Origin: Membranipora membranacea
Lineage: Eukaryota; Bryozoa; Gymnolaemata; Cheilostomatida; Membraniporidae
Direction: 5' to 3'
Assembly (NCBI GenBank): GCA_914767715.1
Contig: OU612075.1
Span: forward strand, 9,176,001-9,240,000
DNA length: 64,000 nt
Translations under genes and position numbers: made by a program
The notes under the pieces: model-generated
The model's input: the letters and a program-made list of their open reading frames with translations, nothing else
Databases searched by the model: none
Told to the model about the DNA's origin: nothing
Shown here: positions 1 through 11,364 of the stretch, piece by piece
Layout of the letters: the number at the start of each line of letters is the position of its first letter
How positions within the stretch are numbered: the first letter of the stretch is position 1

Positions 1-486
1 ACATTCTACACACAAGAGTTGCTCTCTGCTGTGGCACTAATTATTGATACCTGCAGCTTGGTAACATTGTAACAACCTAAACATTAATAAATATTATTGT
101 TGTAATGCAATATTCAAATCTAAAATGAATCTAATATCAAACTTTTACTCATAGCCATTCTTAGATAGTGCACTGCTTGAGAAAAAAGATCAATACAAAT
201 CACTTCATTAGACACTTTGCAACCTAAGAAATTTGTAATAATGTGATAATCTATTAAAAAACTTCCAGTTTGCGTGCATTTCAAAAGGATGTGGATGAAT
301 TTCAGGGAATTGACAAACAGGCTTGCTTTAAACATACACGAATCTGTTGTATTGAAATATGTAGGTGGTAATGGAAATACAAATTGATGACTGAGTGGAC
401 AGACGTAATAGCCACTCAACATGATATTATGGATTGGCAGTTTTGCCTTTTAATCTTGAATCCGGTTTATGGTCATCCTAGCCTGT

Positions 487-752
487 CTCAACAGATGTTG
501 GTGGGGAGGGTTGAGGGACAAAGCTTGATGTCTCTAACGTTCAAACTGTCAAGAAGGGAGTTGTGATCCCTCTATATCAGAGAAACAACTCTGACTCTAA
601 AATCATGGGATTTACATTTCTCGATCCAAGTTATACCAGGATTGAAAATAGTTTTCTCCCCGATTTCAAGGGACAGTTCTCCTTTGGACAGCTTGAACGC
701 AAGAGTCGACAAGCTTTGTCCTCTGTCCTCCCTATGAAAAAGCATGGGTTTC
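487..752. repeat. Imperfect foldback (inverted repeat) element
   Basis: The left arm (about 499-575) reads GGACAAAGCTTG...CGTTCAAACTGTC. The reverse complement of about 672-745 reads GGACAAAGCTTG...GCGTTCAAGCTGTCC. The arms are roughly 75-90 bp and diverged by mismatches and small indels, with a spacer of about 100 bp. This fits a degraded MITE or foldback element. Neither a target duplication nor coding capacity is visible. Confidence 0.5.
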
Positions 753-2106
753 AGGAGTGACCATTTTGGTTTGGTAATCAACATTTTGGTTATAAATTCA
801 CCATATGGAGTCACCATAGCGGCTGCAAATTACGGGCTTGAACCTGATATATTAAAGTTTTGGGCCAAAAGGAATTGGAATTTTGGTTGAATTTTGGTGA
901 TTTTTAGATAAATTGGGCTTCTAGATCATGATCTAAGCCAAAAGGGACTCATGCTGAGGGGGAAGAGACAGTGTTTTGCGGCACTGATGAGAAATTTATA
1001 ACAGCTAATGTGATGAGGGATTTGCAGTTGAGTGTATGCATTGAGGCTACCACACCGATTTTCTTACTATATTTTTAGGCATATACATACAAAATAGACA
1101 TGATATGAATTATAAAGATATTTGATATACGGGTCAAGGATTGATATGGGGCTCCGAAAGTGTCATATATTTAGCTTAAATCTATTTGATTGAATGAAGT
1201 TTTTTGCATGTGTGTGTAAAGCAAACTCCCCCAACTCACTCAAGTACCATTCACAATGATGCACCACAAATCTTATGCGTTGATTCAAACTCAAACACAA
1301 CAACTGGCAATTCGGAGTTAACTACTCTCATTTTGCTAAAATAGCTCATTTGATTATTTACCTGCAAGCTCTTTTTTTGGGACTATGGTCAACAATGGAG
1401 AAAAGCTTATAAGCAGACATTCTCGATTCAATATAATTAGTAAAATAATCTTGACATTGCGTTGTAAAGTTTAATCATAAACCAAGGCCATCACATCAGA
1501 TTAAACATACAAGACTCCCCAACTTCGGCCTGAATCCAAGGCAACATTCTACAGTGTGTGTGAATTTTTGTTGGGATATTCAGATTGGAGAATCGTAAGT
1601 GAAGCACAAGTGTTGTTGTATTCAAGTTTGAGATAAATGAAATCAAAAAAGAGGATTTGATATGTAGGTATGTATTGTATTCTGTCTGGTGTGGTGAGAA
1701 ATATGTCTTTTAAAGAAGACAGAACTTAAAAACTGCATACATTGTGCACTAAAACATTGTTGCCTTAGCTCTATTCTATCTTTAATGTTGTGGTAGTGCG
1801 CTGATGGCAGAGTATAAAAAATCAGTAAGGGCTTGGCGTGAGTTGCATACATCCTAAGGCAATGATTCTTAAAAACTTGTGTAAAAACCTCAGACAGTGA
1901 TGGGACTTGACAGTTGGCTAAAAATCTAGCAGTTGATGTGGCGTCATTGATAAAATTGAGACATGATTTTGACATGCACATAAGTGATAGATAAAAACAC
2001 ATTACAATAAAAGTACAGCAACAGCGAAGTATGATTGGTTACTAAGAGAGGACATTTTTTTATTATGAATAATCACTTACAAACTTTCATGACTAGTGCC
2101 TGAAGA

Positions 2107-2120
2107 TTTATTTATTTATT
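2107..2120 (-). promoter_or_regulatory. Poly(A) signals of the collagen gene
   Basis: On the minus strand this reads as three overlapping AATAAA hexamers (AATAAATAAATAAA), beginning about 58 bases after the collagen stop codon at 2178-2180. Placement and orientation suit a cleavage/polyadenylation signal. Confidence 0.55.
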
Positions 2121-2177
2121 ATGAAAATTAGTGTTAAGAAAAATTTGTCACGTTGTGCACATACACCGCTCCGCTTA

Positions 2178-5100
2178 TTACCCAACTCTGCCTCTGTTGC
2201 TACCACGGCGTATTCTACCTCCACGTATTCTTCCTCCCACTCTTTGGCCAATTCCTCTTCTGGTTGCTCTTAGGTTCGTTTTCCTGGTTGCTCTTAGGTT
2301 CGTTCTCCTGGTTGCTCTCCTATTCCCTTTCCTGTTCACCCTCCCATTTAGCCTCCTTCTTGCCGTTCCCCTGTTTTGATCTCCTTTAGGTGCAGTGGTA
2401 CTCTGCAGTTGACGTGTTGGTTGAGTAGTTGCTGCACATCCCTAAGGGAAGATGAATCAATATGGAATGAACATGACATGATACTACATCGGTTTTTATC
2501 TAAACATAATAAGATGACATGTAAAATGTTGCTGCTAGATTCAATAAATCAAGCTTGCATTTCCGTGTTACAATATCATCCATTTTGTAGCCTTGGGTAA
2601 ATGGAGCAATTATCTTAATACTAGAGCGGAATCTGGGGAGTATTTAGGTCTTGAAATGAAGTTTGACATCAACCCTCATCGGACAATTTTATTCATGGAT
2701 TCATTGATTCAATTTTATTCATTTATTCATTGATTCAACTTTACTCATTGATCTATTGATTCAATTTTATTCATTCATTCAATTTAATTCAACAGGTGAT
2801 ACGTTTACTCACAAAGGGTTGTCCAACGTAGCAGAACTCTGTCTGTGATCCTGGTCCCAATCTGTCACACAACAGGCCTCCATTCTCTGGCTGTGGGCTA
2901 TCACAGGATCTGTATCTAAATCTTGAACCTGTTCCACAAGATAAACTGCAAGCTCCGAAAATCGACCACGGTCCATAGCCGCCATCTATCTTCTGAGGTG
3001 TTACATTAATTGCTGCAGCAGGTGGAGGACAAGCCTACAACAACCCACTGATATATATTATATGGATTAGGGGTACATATCTGACCCTGAACAAGCGTAT
3101 GGCAATTTATGTATGGTTGTTGGGCCACATTACTCATCTTTGATTGGTCCACAAGTTCAGAATCATAATATAAGTTCAGAATTATAGTGAAAGTTTTGGT
3201 CTGAGAATGAGATTTCAATTATTCAAATTTGTTGGTAGCAATCCTAATAGACCAATGTTAGCAAAATTCGGGGGATATCTAAAGAGCTGTGAATTGTGAT
3301 CGTAAGTTCAGCTCAATCGTTTTACTGAAAAAGAAGCCGTATAAAATATTTAAATTAGCTTAACTTATTTTTAGAATCTTCACTTACTGGCAATGGACAT
3401 GGAGCAAAGCTAATCTTGAATCCTTGCTGATCTGTTGGACAACTGGAACCGCATATTCTTTTGACCTCAGCTTGACCGGCACCACACTGAGTATTGTGAA
3501 CTGTGGCTTTACATTCTCCTTTGAGCTCTCTGCAGGCACATGAAGTTGCTGGCCTTGTACCGCTTACAGGACTACCACTAGGTGGACTTGGGGGACCAGG
3601 TGGACCTGGTAGCCCTCGCAGTCCTCGTATGCCTTGTTGTCCCTGTAGCCCTGCATCCCCAGTTGAGCCTTTTGGTCCTTCATCACCTTTGACTCCTTGG
3701 ATGCCTGTATCTCCTTTATTCCCTTGATCTCCTCTGCTCCCTCCTAAGCCTGGTGCGCCTTGTGCTCCAGGTTGTCCATCAAATCCTGGTGTTCCTGGTG
3801 ATCCTGGTTGTCCATCAAATCCTGGTGTTCCTGGTGATCCTGGTTGTCCATCAAATCCTGGTGTTCCTGGTGATCCTGGTTGTCCATCAAATCCTGGTGT
3901 TCCTGGTGATCCTGGTTGTCCATCAAATCCTGGTGTTCCTGGTGATCCTGGTTGTCCATCAAATCCTGGTGTTCCTGGTGATCCTGGTTGTCCATCAAAT
4001 CCTGGTGTTCCTGGTGATCCTGGTTGTCCATCAAATCCTGGTGTTCCTGGTGATCCTGGTTGTCCATCAAAACCTGGTGTTCCTGGTGATCCTGGTTGTC
4101 CATCAAATCCTGGTGTTCCTGGTGATCCTGGTTGTCCATCAAATCCTGGTGTTCCTGGTGATCCTGGTTGTCCATCAAATCCTGGTGTTCCTGGTGATCC
4201 TGGTTGTCCATCAAATCCTGGTGTTCCTGGTGATCCTGGTTGTCCATCAAATCCTGGTGTTCCTGGTGATCCTGGTTGTCCATCAAATCCTGGCGTTCCT
4301 GGTGATCCTGGTTGTCCTGGTTGTCCATCAGCTCCTGGTTGACCTGGTTCACCTTTTGCTCCAGGTTGTCCACCAGATCCTGCAGGAAATCCCGGTGAAC
4401 CTTTTACGTTTCTTACTGTTTGGTGTTTGAAAAAGAAGAAAAAAATTTTCAATAGCGAATGGTGGAAGGGCAATATTTTACAAAAGGGATGTTCTGGAAA
4501 CATCTGGGCACATCACATTGTTTGTAGAAGGAAAACAGACTAAAGCTTTACAGTTATGTTAGGAACAAATAGTTCTGCAGCTGTGTTTGAAACTTAGTGG
4601 GATCTACCTTTTCGTACGAGTACTTTATTCAGATCATATTCATCAATCATTTTGCTCCGATCTCCCTTTGAATCATTTGAGTCCTCAATACTCTGGTAAT
4701 AAATGATATTTAATGAATATAGCTAGGTATACTAAAAACAACTCCGTCTTATTTATTATATTAAAGGCAAGGCAAGGTTTGCAGAGTGTTCGTCTGAATA
4801 TAATAACCCCCCCCCCCCCCCCCCCCCCCCCCACGATGCCTTATTCATTGGCAACAAACCTTATAAGACATCAGAAGTAATGTTCTGGCAATACTTTTTT
4901 TAGAGAATGCCTTGGCTGATCTCAATATATATATATATATATAAACATATATATATAAACATACTGAATATATAACATGATTGAAAATATTGACAAATTT
5001 TCAGTATTTCTAAATTAATGCAAGCTTCACAGCTGAAGGTACAACCATAGAGGGATAACTCTATGGGTACAACTTGTATCACAGAACTCTTCAAGAAGAT

Positions 5101-5391
5101 CAGAACATTAAGTGTTTGCTAATTTTGCTAATATCTGAACACTGGACGCTTCTGCATCATCCAAACAATCATAGACGCCTTATTGGTTAACAATCCATCT
5201 TTATAATCCAAAGATACAAAGTTGGAACCTCAATTTAGCCCCATTGCGTAGACTTTGGAATGAAATATTAAATGGATTATGGTTGTTGATAAACTTACTT
5301 GCAGTAAATCATTTCTGTAAGGGGATGAGTAAGAACCTAAGGCAGAGTCCAGTAGTAATAGAAAACTCCAAATCAGGTATAGTGTATGCAT
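2178..5391 (-). CDS. Secreted short-chain collagen with TSP1 domain and Arg-rich C-terminus
   Basis: Five exons join in phase: 5391-5299, 4692-4608, 4415-3388, 3034-2813, 2402-2178 (550 aa). Seen: exon 1 encodes a signal peptide (MHTLYLIWSFLLLLDSALG). Exon 2 is a short acidic linker. Exon 3 carries an approximately 270-residue Gly-X-Y collagen helix (residues ~64-334), dominated by 15 copies of a 12-residue repeat, then a segment with seven cysteines. Exon 4 holds a thrombospondin type 1 repeat (YGPWSIFGACSLSCGTG). Exon 5 encodes a 74-residue tail with 23 Arg, 3 Lys and one acidic residue. Known: collagen helices trimerise, and TSP1 domains bind glycosaminoglycans and matrix proteins. Inferred: an extracellular matrix or cuticle protein, with the Cys segment cross-linking trimers and the basic tail binding a polyanion. 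All donors are GT and acceptors AG. The last exon is least certain because its acceptor has a weak pyrimidine tract, but phase and poly(A) position support it. I do not recognise a named orthologue. Confidence 0.8.
3771..4310 (-). repeat. Coding minisatellite, 15 x 36 bp, in collagen exon 3
   Basis: Fifteen head-to-tail 36-bp units encode the Gly-X-Y block GSPGTPGFDGQP. They are almost identical at the nucleotide level; the visible differences include one AAACCT for AATCCT and one GGCGTT for GGTGTT. Such homogeneity at silent sites implies recent unequal exchange or slippage rather than protein-level selection alone. A 36-bp unit keeps both the reading frame and the Gly-X-Y register, so copy number can vary without breaking the protein. 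Confidence 0.95.
4807..4832. repeat. Poly(C) tract
   Basis: Twenty-six consecutive C residues lie in the first intron of the collagen gene. The exact length should be treated as uncertain because homopolymers are error-prone in sequencing and assembly. Confidence 0.85.
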
Positions 5392-5462
5392 GTTGGAAAG
5401 CAACCGCTCTTGTAAGTGTTGAGGAAACTGCACTGCAACGAATACTGCTACAACAGAGCAGG

Positions 5463-5492
5463 TTACTCTATATATATATATATATATATATA
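5463..5492. repeat. (TA)n microsatellite upstream of the collagen gene
   Basis: An uninterrupted TA dinucleotide run of about 28 bases lies about 75 bp upstream of the collagen ATG. It may form part of the 5' UTR or promoter. No proper TATA-box spacing can be assigned because the transcription start is unknown. Confidence 0.6.
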
Positions 5493-5577
5493 CTCCACTA
5501 TTCTGTTTGTTTATTCGGCAGCACTGATGGCATTATTTTATATACACTTCAGTGACCAGTATGTGGAGTATAGAACC

Positions 5578-6500
5578 TCAAGCTTTTTAGGTAGCTAGGT
5601 AATCCTGAATTATTTACAAGTCTCTGATGTGGCTCTGGGTAGCCATAATCACCCTGGCACGATTTAAACCTCCCTTCAAGTTTAATGTCTTATCTTATAT
5701 TATCGTATCTAATGGGCGTTTCTTTTAATTTGCTACAGAATGCTGAGATAGGGAATGATTAAAGGAATTTCAATTTTCAAAAACAGGAGTGTAAGCTTAA
5801 TTGAAACATTTATATCTAAAGGATCAAAGATAGGGATCAATGTGTTAGGTAATAGCTTCAAAAAAATTATTATTTTAATGGTAATTGGTATCAGTTCATT
5901 TTTGATTCTCTATCGGACCAAGATTCGATAACATTGAAATTTCGTGCTCAGTTTTTACTCAATATGAGTTTTCCCATCGTTAAAAAATCCCATATAAAAC
6001 TAAAAAAGCCTTTCGAGTGTTTCTGTGTGCAGGATATTTCTGGGTGTTATTTACTGCATACATTATTTGCACCGGAAGATATCTCGAGATTATGAAACCT
6101 AATGTTACTGCCTCCAAGCTTTTTAGGTGACTAAGTAATCCTGGATTATTTACAGATCTTTGATGTGGCTCTGGTTAGCCATATACAACCTGGTACAATA
6201 CACACCTGCTTTCAAATAAAAAACGCCTTATCATTCCACCAGATGGGCGTGTTTTGGATTTTTTGCTGAGATAGGGAATGATTTAATGAATTGCAATCTT
6301 TAAAAGAAAAGGCTGTAGGCATGATTGAAACATTTCAATTATTATAAATCACAAGGATTAAAGATAGAGATCAACAAGTTAGGTTAATAGTGTCTAGATA
6401 ATCCTCATTTTATTGGTAAGCCGGTTTTTTTGATAGTTTTTCATGGAAATCCGTGCTCATTTTTTGCTCAATATAAATGTTGCCATAGTTAGAAAATAGC
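5578..6500. repeat. Diverged direct duplication, ~540-bp period
   Basis: The sequence from about 5578 (AAGCTTTTTAGGTAGCTAGG) resembles that from about 6117 (AAGCTTTTTAGGTGACTAAG). Similarity continues co-linearly through the blocks GATGTGGCTCTGG, GAGATAGGGAATGATT, TTGAAACATTT and CGTGCTCA. A further piece of the same family (TCGATAACACC...GCTCATTTTTTAGTCAACATAAATGTTGCCA, in two parts) lies near 53310-53400 in an FBXW7 intron, so the unit is dispersed as well as duplicated here. No coding capacity is seen. Confidence 0.6.
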
Positions 6501-7335
6501 TGGGCATGAGAAAATGCTGATCCCGCTTTACCTGGAATTGTGGATTAAGGTTGATTAAAATCAGGTATCTTAATGGATTTCTTTTTGGCAAAATTAGACG
6601 AATCATAGTAATGGTGTGAGAAACAAAGGAATGTGCAGCTGATGTGTCTTGCCTTGACTGTTTGATATTGTTGTTTGTTTCTCTCGCCGGGGGGCTGTCA
6701 GGTGGGGGGGGGGATGGTTGTATCAAATGTCTGGAAGCTCAGACTATGTTGTTTGTTGTGAATGTTAAATGCAGGCTGATGCAGTGGGTGGTTATTATAG
6801 AATCATTTTGAATGGGGATGTAGCTTGCAGTGAGAGGTTGTCTTATTTATGGTTTAAGACTAACTGATTCATATTGTTCTATTGAATATTATATAGCATG
6901 CATATAAAGATTTATTATGATGTGGGGTTATCAATTGTGAAAACTATTCATACGATAACTGACTGATATAAATGCGCTTGAACTTAGACTAGAGAGCCAA
7001 ATTTGCTCTTTTGAGAAGCATCTGTATTTCCTGTATCATCTCTATCGTTCAAATACGGACTGAATTAAAAATAAAAATGGTAAATATATAACTTTAACAC
7101 ACTGTTGGAATTCTTCTCCCCTGACATCGTAAATAGAACATGGATGATGTATGCGTATCATATATTTAATAACTAGTATCATCGATATTTATTGTTATAA
7201 AGTGTGACATATAGGGTGGTCAAATAAATACATGTCCTGTACCAAGGTTAGACAAGATTGCATTTATTATTAATTGTTAATCACTGCTCTATCGATTCCG
7301 GCAGTCCTCTCAAAATTGTGTAATGCAATGGGCTA

Positions 7336-7562
7336 CAGGGCCGTAGTTCTATGTGAGGCAGGGTGGCACTGCCTCCCCTAGAAAGCTGAATACAGTGGTC
7401 TAAAACACTCTAATTGAATAATCCATGTCAGAATCAGCTTCTCCGGGATTTCCATTTGCTGATCATATGGCTTAAAATGCACTTGGAGGAGGTTACTGGT
7501 GATGGTTTGGACTCCCCTCGGACTTTTGCCCCCCCTACCATTTTCTCTTAACTACGGCCCTG
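7336..7562. mobile_element. Small TIR element (MITE), CAGGGCCGTAGTT ends
   Basis: The element starts with CAGGGCCGTAGTT and ends with AACTACGGCCCTG, a perfect 13-bp terminal inverted repeat around 227 bp of non-coding DNA. Size and structure are those of a non-autonomous DNA transposon. A clean target-site duplication is not visible, so the superfamily is left open. Confidence 0.65.
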
Positions 7563-7873
7563 GACTATCATAACACGTGTGATGTGAGCAAGTAAGAAAG
7601 AGCAGTACAGTTCACATTCAATAAAATTGGTCAGTACTTCACAAATAAAGGGATAAATTATTCATTTACTAATTGATTTTCAATATCCCAAGTTACTAAT
7701 TGGGTTAAATTTAATTAAATTGATCTTTTAAATGGTCACAGCTTTCACAGACCATCCGCATGACTGACCGTGTCCAGCATCATAATTAAAACAATTACAT
7801 CACCGAGTTCAAAATAAAATTAGTCACTGTGTTATCTTCGAGGAACTGTTATAGTACAGCGGATAACGTTAAG

Positions 7874-10031
7874 ATGGAGAGCGGATATCGGACACAAAGA
7901 ATAGGATTTCTACTGGTTACACTAGTCACATTAGTCTCCGTTGTGTATGGAGGTAGGTTTATTACCGAACATGTAAATCCTATTTTTGTTAATCACCATG
8001 TTTCCATGTGAAATTATTGAGATAGGCCTAAATCGAGCTAAGTTGTGGCCTCGTTGCTAGCCCTCAATTTATGCACGCATTTCCACGGACCTCAAACTTC
8101 AAAAACATCAGCTGCAGTCTAGTGTAAGTACTCATACGGCTGCAATCCAGTTACTGGCATCAAATTATCAACACTCAATAATTGTTCGATAATGTCATGC
8201 CACAAACTCGAAATGCAGCTGTCTGAGCACTAAGACTAGCTTTGTTCTCAAATATCTCAATCAGAAGTATTTGATGCTAACCACTCAGCTGAATCTTCGA
8301 GCTCAGTTCGAAACCAGGAGCCATTTCTATCGCTCACAGAACTCCGAAATTTGCTCTGCTCGGGGGTCGACCCCTTGGAAACACAGTGATTATCTAACAG
8401 AAATAGTCTGCCCAAACTTCAGGGTATCATAATAAATCATGTCGTTGAGAAAACTGAACCCCTATTACCAGTGCCTTCTTGATGCTGTAGTCTATAATTT
8501 CAGACAGTGATTTGTCAGCTCGATACTACCGGTTAGGCTCAATAGAGACAGCCGAGCAGATTAATCCCATTAGCTCTGTAGCAGTTCGGCTGCTCGACTG
8601 TGGACAACTCTGTGTTCTCTACCACAAGCATGATGCTGGAGGAGCCTCATGTTACTCTTTTCTCTACGAGGCAGCTAGCTCAGTATGTAATATTTCTACG
8701 CAAATTGGATTTAGAAACAGCAGCAGCGGATCGGCTGTTCCAATCATGCTCTCACTATCCAGTGGACTACAGTACTCAGATAATCTTGCCCTAGGTATGC
8801 TTCTCTTTCCGTACTTCTCCTAATTTCCCATGAAGCATTGCACCCCCGTTCGGATTTCAAATATTACTTTTTTACTCTCCCTCATTATATAACATAATAC
8901 GGATGGTTTGAGATTGAATAAATTTTATATGTTAGAGTTAGAATGATAAAATATTACTTTGTTGTGTTTTGGGTGCGTTTTTCAAACCAGGAGTCCCAGG
9001 CTACTACTGCTTTGCTCTAAAGTGGGATTTTTCGGAGTTGCCCTTCGTTGGAGTCACGTTCACATGCATGCGAATGAGGCATAAATTATTTGTGATCACC
9101 TTGATCACAGTTGATATTCAAAAGCCTCACCCAATTTTACAGCTTGAATGTCCTCTCTGCTTTGGTGGCGCCTAAATGTGGAGAAAATCACCCCGATACG
9201 GAAAAAAATCAATTTGAATCTGTGATTTTTAGGTAAAGATACAGACGAATCGAGTGTGGCGTATACTATCGATGGATCGAACGCTGTAGACGGTGATATT
9301 GACACTCTGATGCATACTTCAGACCAGGGCGATGATTCTAACCCATGGCTAAAATTAGACTTTGCAGCAGCTAAACTGGTAGTGTCAGTCTCTATTCTAA
9401 ACAGACCTGTGTGGGGCAGCCCTAGCAGTAAGTGATGCATTTCTCAATTGAAAGTCAACAACATCTTGGAATCGATATGAATTATGTCTGAAGGAAAATT
9501 CTGCTTATGGTATCTCCCAGGATAATATTATTTGTCAGTGCCACAAAGTGCAATGCTGACAAAATTTTGATAATCATAGTTACCTCCATGCTGACTCAAG
9601 GCAGTCTAGCGAAGGCTTAGTCAATAGTCATTTCTTTACTTCTTCCAGCGAATGACAATTACTCCTATTGACAAAGCAAAGACCTGTGGATTGATTCATA
9701 TAACTAAGCCAATGTCATACATCAAGTCCGTGCTCTTTTCTTTCCAGATATGGTCAATCAGAGATTCCGAGAGGTCGGTTTTTATGTCGGAGATCAAAGT
9801 GAACCAGCCTCACTAGCACAAGACTCCAATCTTTGTCACTATCAGGTGTCTGCTGCCGCGCCTGCCATTCTGACATCATTCGATTGCAGTCTGTCTGATA
9901 CGAAACTCTACAATCACAGCAGCTCAGTGTGGGAATATTACAAGCTCGGACGGTATTTTCTAATTCAACTCAATTATGATGATGCAGTCCTACACATCAA
10001 TGAAGTTTACATAGCAGGATACTCACTGTAA
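7874..10031 (+). CDS. Secreted PAN/apple-like plus F-type-lectin (F5/8C-like) protein
   Basis: Four exons join in phase: 7874-7952, 8504-8794, 9233-9427, 9748-10031 (282 aa). Seen: exon 1 ends in a hydrophobic stretch typical of a signal peptide (FLLVTLVTLVSVVYG). Exon 2 has the cysteine pattern of a PAN/apple-like or WSC-type module (CGQLCVLY, then ASCYSFLYE, then VCN). Exons 3-4 resemble the fucolectin/F5-8C fold: a DGD-T pattern (AVDGDIDTLMHT), NPWLKLDF, ILNR, FYVGD, paired cysteines, GRYFLIQL, and EVYIAGYS at the end. Known: such folds bind sugars or cell-surface ligands. Inferred: secreted recognition or adhesion protein. The start is the only ATG in frame before the signal sequence. An alternative acceptor near 8990 would add TYR/CYS-containing sequence but breaks the phase, so it was left out. 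Confidence 0.7.
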
Positions 10032-10601
10032 GCTCTAAGACAATAGGGGCCATCCCAGATAGGACCCTCAAACCATATGGATGGTTAGGTTCATCAGGCT
10101 TCATTTTACCATTATTCTAATACAAGAAAATGGAGTCAGATTTAGACATCAGAGTAAGCATGTGATGTCATAGGTCACCCAGGTTATATGCAAGACCTGT
10201 TGATACAGATTTATAAGAGCATTTATTCCTGTCATCTTTTGATGTTGCTGCCAATGTGCTTCGTTTTGCAACTTAAATTTCCCACAAACAAAAACATTTT
10301 TGACGAGATATTATGTTATAATTTGACTCCCGTTACCAAATATTTATTTTTATTTTACTTGTAAAGATATTTTTGTTTGTTTCTATCTTTCTATGTGTTT
10401 TACTTTCATGAATTAATGATTAATCATGAATAATTATAACAGTCATCAATAACAAACTCCCCAAAAACGGTGTACTAATCAATTTTTGATGAGACATTTT
10501 TATTTTATTTTAATGTTATCATTTGACTTCTGTTACAATGTTAATTTATTTCAACTTGAAACTTATGGATGTATGCATAATTAATGATTAATCATAAATA
10601 C

Positions 10602-11364
10602 TTAAAGGGCAACCAAGGTTTCAAACAACTTCTCATTGATGGCCATTGATTAAAGGGCAACCAAGGTTTCAAACAACTTCTCAGTGATGGCCATTGATTA
10701 ATAGCAGATGGCACCTTCAGCATGAGGAAAAAGACAAAATATAATTCGGATGATTATTCAGCCAGAATTCTTGTGAAACATTTCTTTCATCAGGTACTCA
10801 AACTCAGCTAAAATAGAATACCACATAGCAGTTTCCTGTTCCTGTTATTATTTAGCCTGTGCTCTATAATTATTACAGCAAAGTCTTGGAACCTCCCCTA
10901 AACTGAAGTGTTACCCAGCTTAGAGTCAGCAACTACTTTGAGTTTTGCATTGCGTAATGCACAAAGCTGATGCTGCCCAGCACATTATTTGCTACCCATT
11001 AATGCATTGCTGCGAAACCTTGGTTGCCCTTTAATAGCAGATTGCACCTTCTGCATGGGGAAAATACAAAATATAATTCGGATGATTATTCAGCCAGAAT
11101 TCTTGTGAAACATCTTCCATCAGGCACTCAAACTCAGCTAAAAGAGAATACCACATAGCAGTTTCCTGTTCCTGTTATTATTTAGCCTGTGCTCTATAAT
11201 TATTATAGCAAAGTCCTGGAACCTCCCCTAAACTGAAGTGTTACCCAGCTTAGAGTCAGCAACTACTTTGAGTTTTGCATCGCGTAATGCACAAAGTTGA
11301 TGCTGCCCAGCACATTATTTCCCACCCATTAATGCATTGCTGCGAAACCTTGGTTGCTCTTTAA
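10602..11364. mobile_element. Composite TTAA-flanked MITE, partly tandem-duplicated
   Basis: The left end is TTAA-AGGGCAACCAAGGTTTC and the right end is its inverted partner GAAACCTTGGTTGCYCT-TTAA. The structure is rearranged: a 48-bp left end is present twice (10602-10649 and 10650-10697). It is followed by two copies of a ~333-bp body plus right end, 10698-11034 and 11031-11364, sharing the TTAA at 11031-11034. A simple third copy lies at 43400-43774. TTAA flanks are the target preference of piggyBac-type transposases, and the family assignment is inferred from that alone. Confidence 0.75.

Larger units (their letters stand above)
1..2177. other. Intergenic DNA, no gene recognised
   Basis: I see no splice-supported coding exon here. 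The short open frames have no recognisable domain, and those between about 490 and 760 lie on the two arms of an imperfect inverted repeat annotated separately. The last ~70 bases form the 3' flank of the collagen gene that ends at 2178 on the minus strand. Confidence 0.5.

Noticed and set aside
1643-2002. 119-codon minus-strand frame
   Set aside because: No start context, domain, splice link or compositional signal; it reads as chance.
2131-2389. Plus-strand Leu/Phe-rich membrane-like frames
   Set aside because: They are the complement of the Arg-rich last collagen exon, and a purine-rich coding strand gives hydrophobic frames on the other side.
3744-4430. Two long open frames (plus and minus) over the collagen repeat in other frames
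   Set aside because: They are created by the 36-bp repeat having no stops in several frames; only the Gly-X-Y frame links to signal peptide, TSP1 and stop through proper splice sites.
5230-5433. Starting the collagen upstream of 5391
   Set aside because: Upstream in-frame codons lack an ATG; the signal peptide begins cleanly at 5391.
8969-9175. Possible extra exon starting after CAAACCAG near 8990 (Y-Y-C-F-A-L)
   Set aside because: It would enter in the right phase, but no donor returns to the phase required by the exon at 9233, while joining 8794 directly to 9233 keeps the frame.
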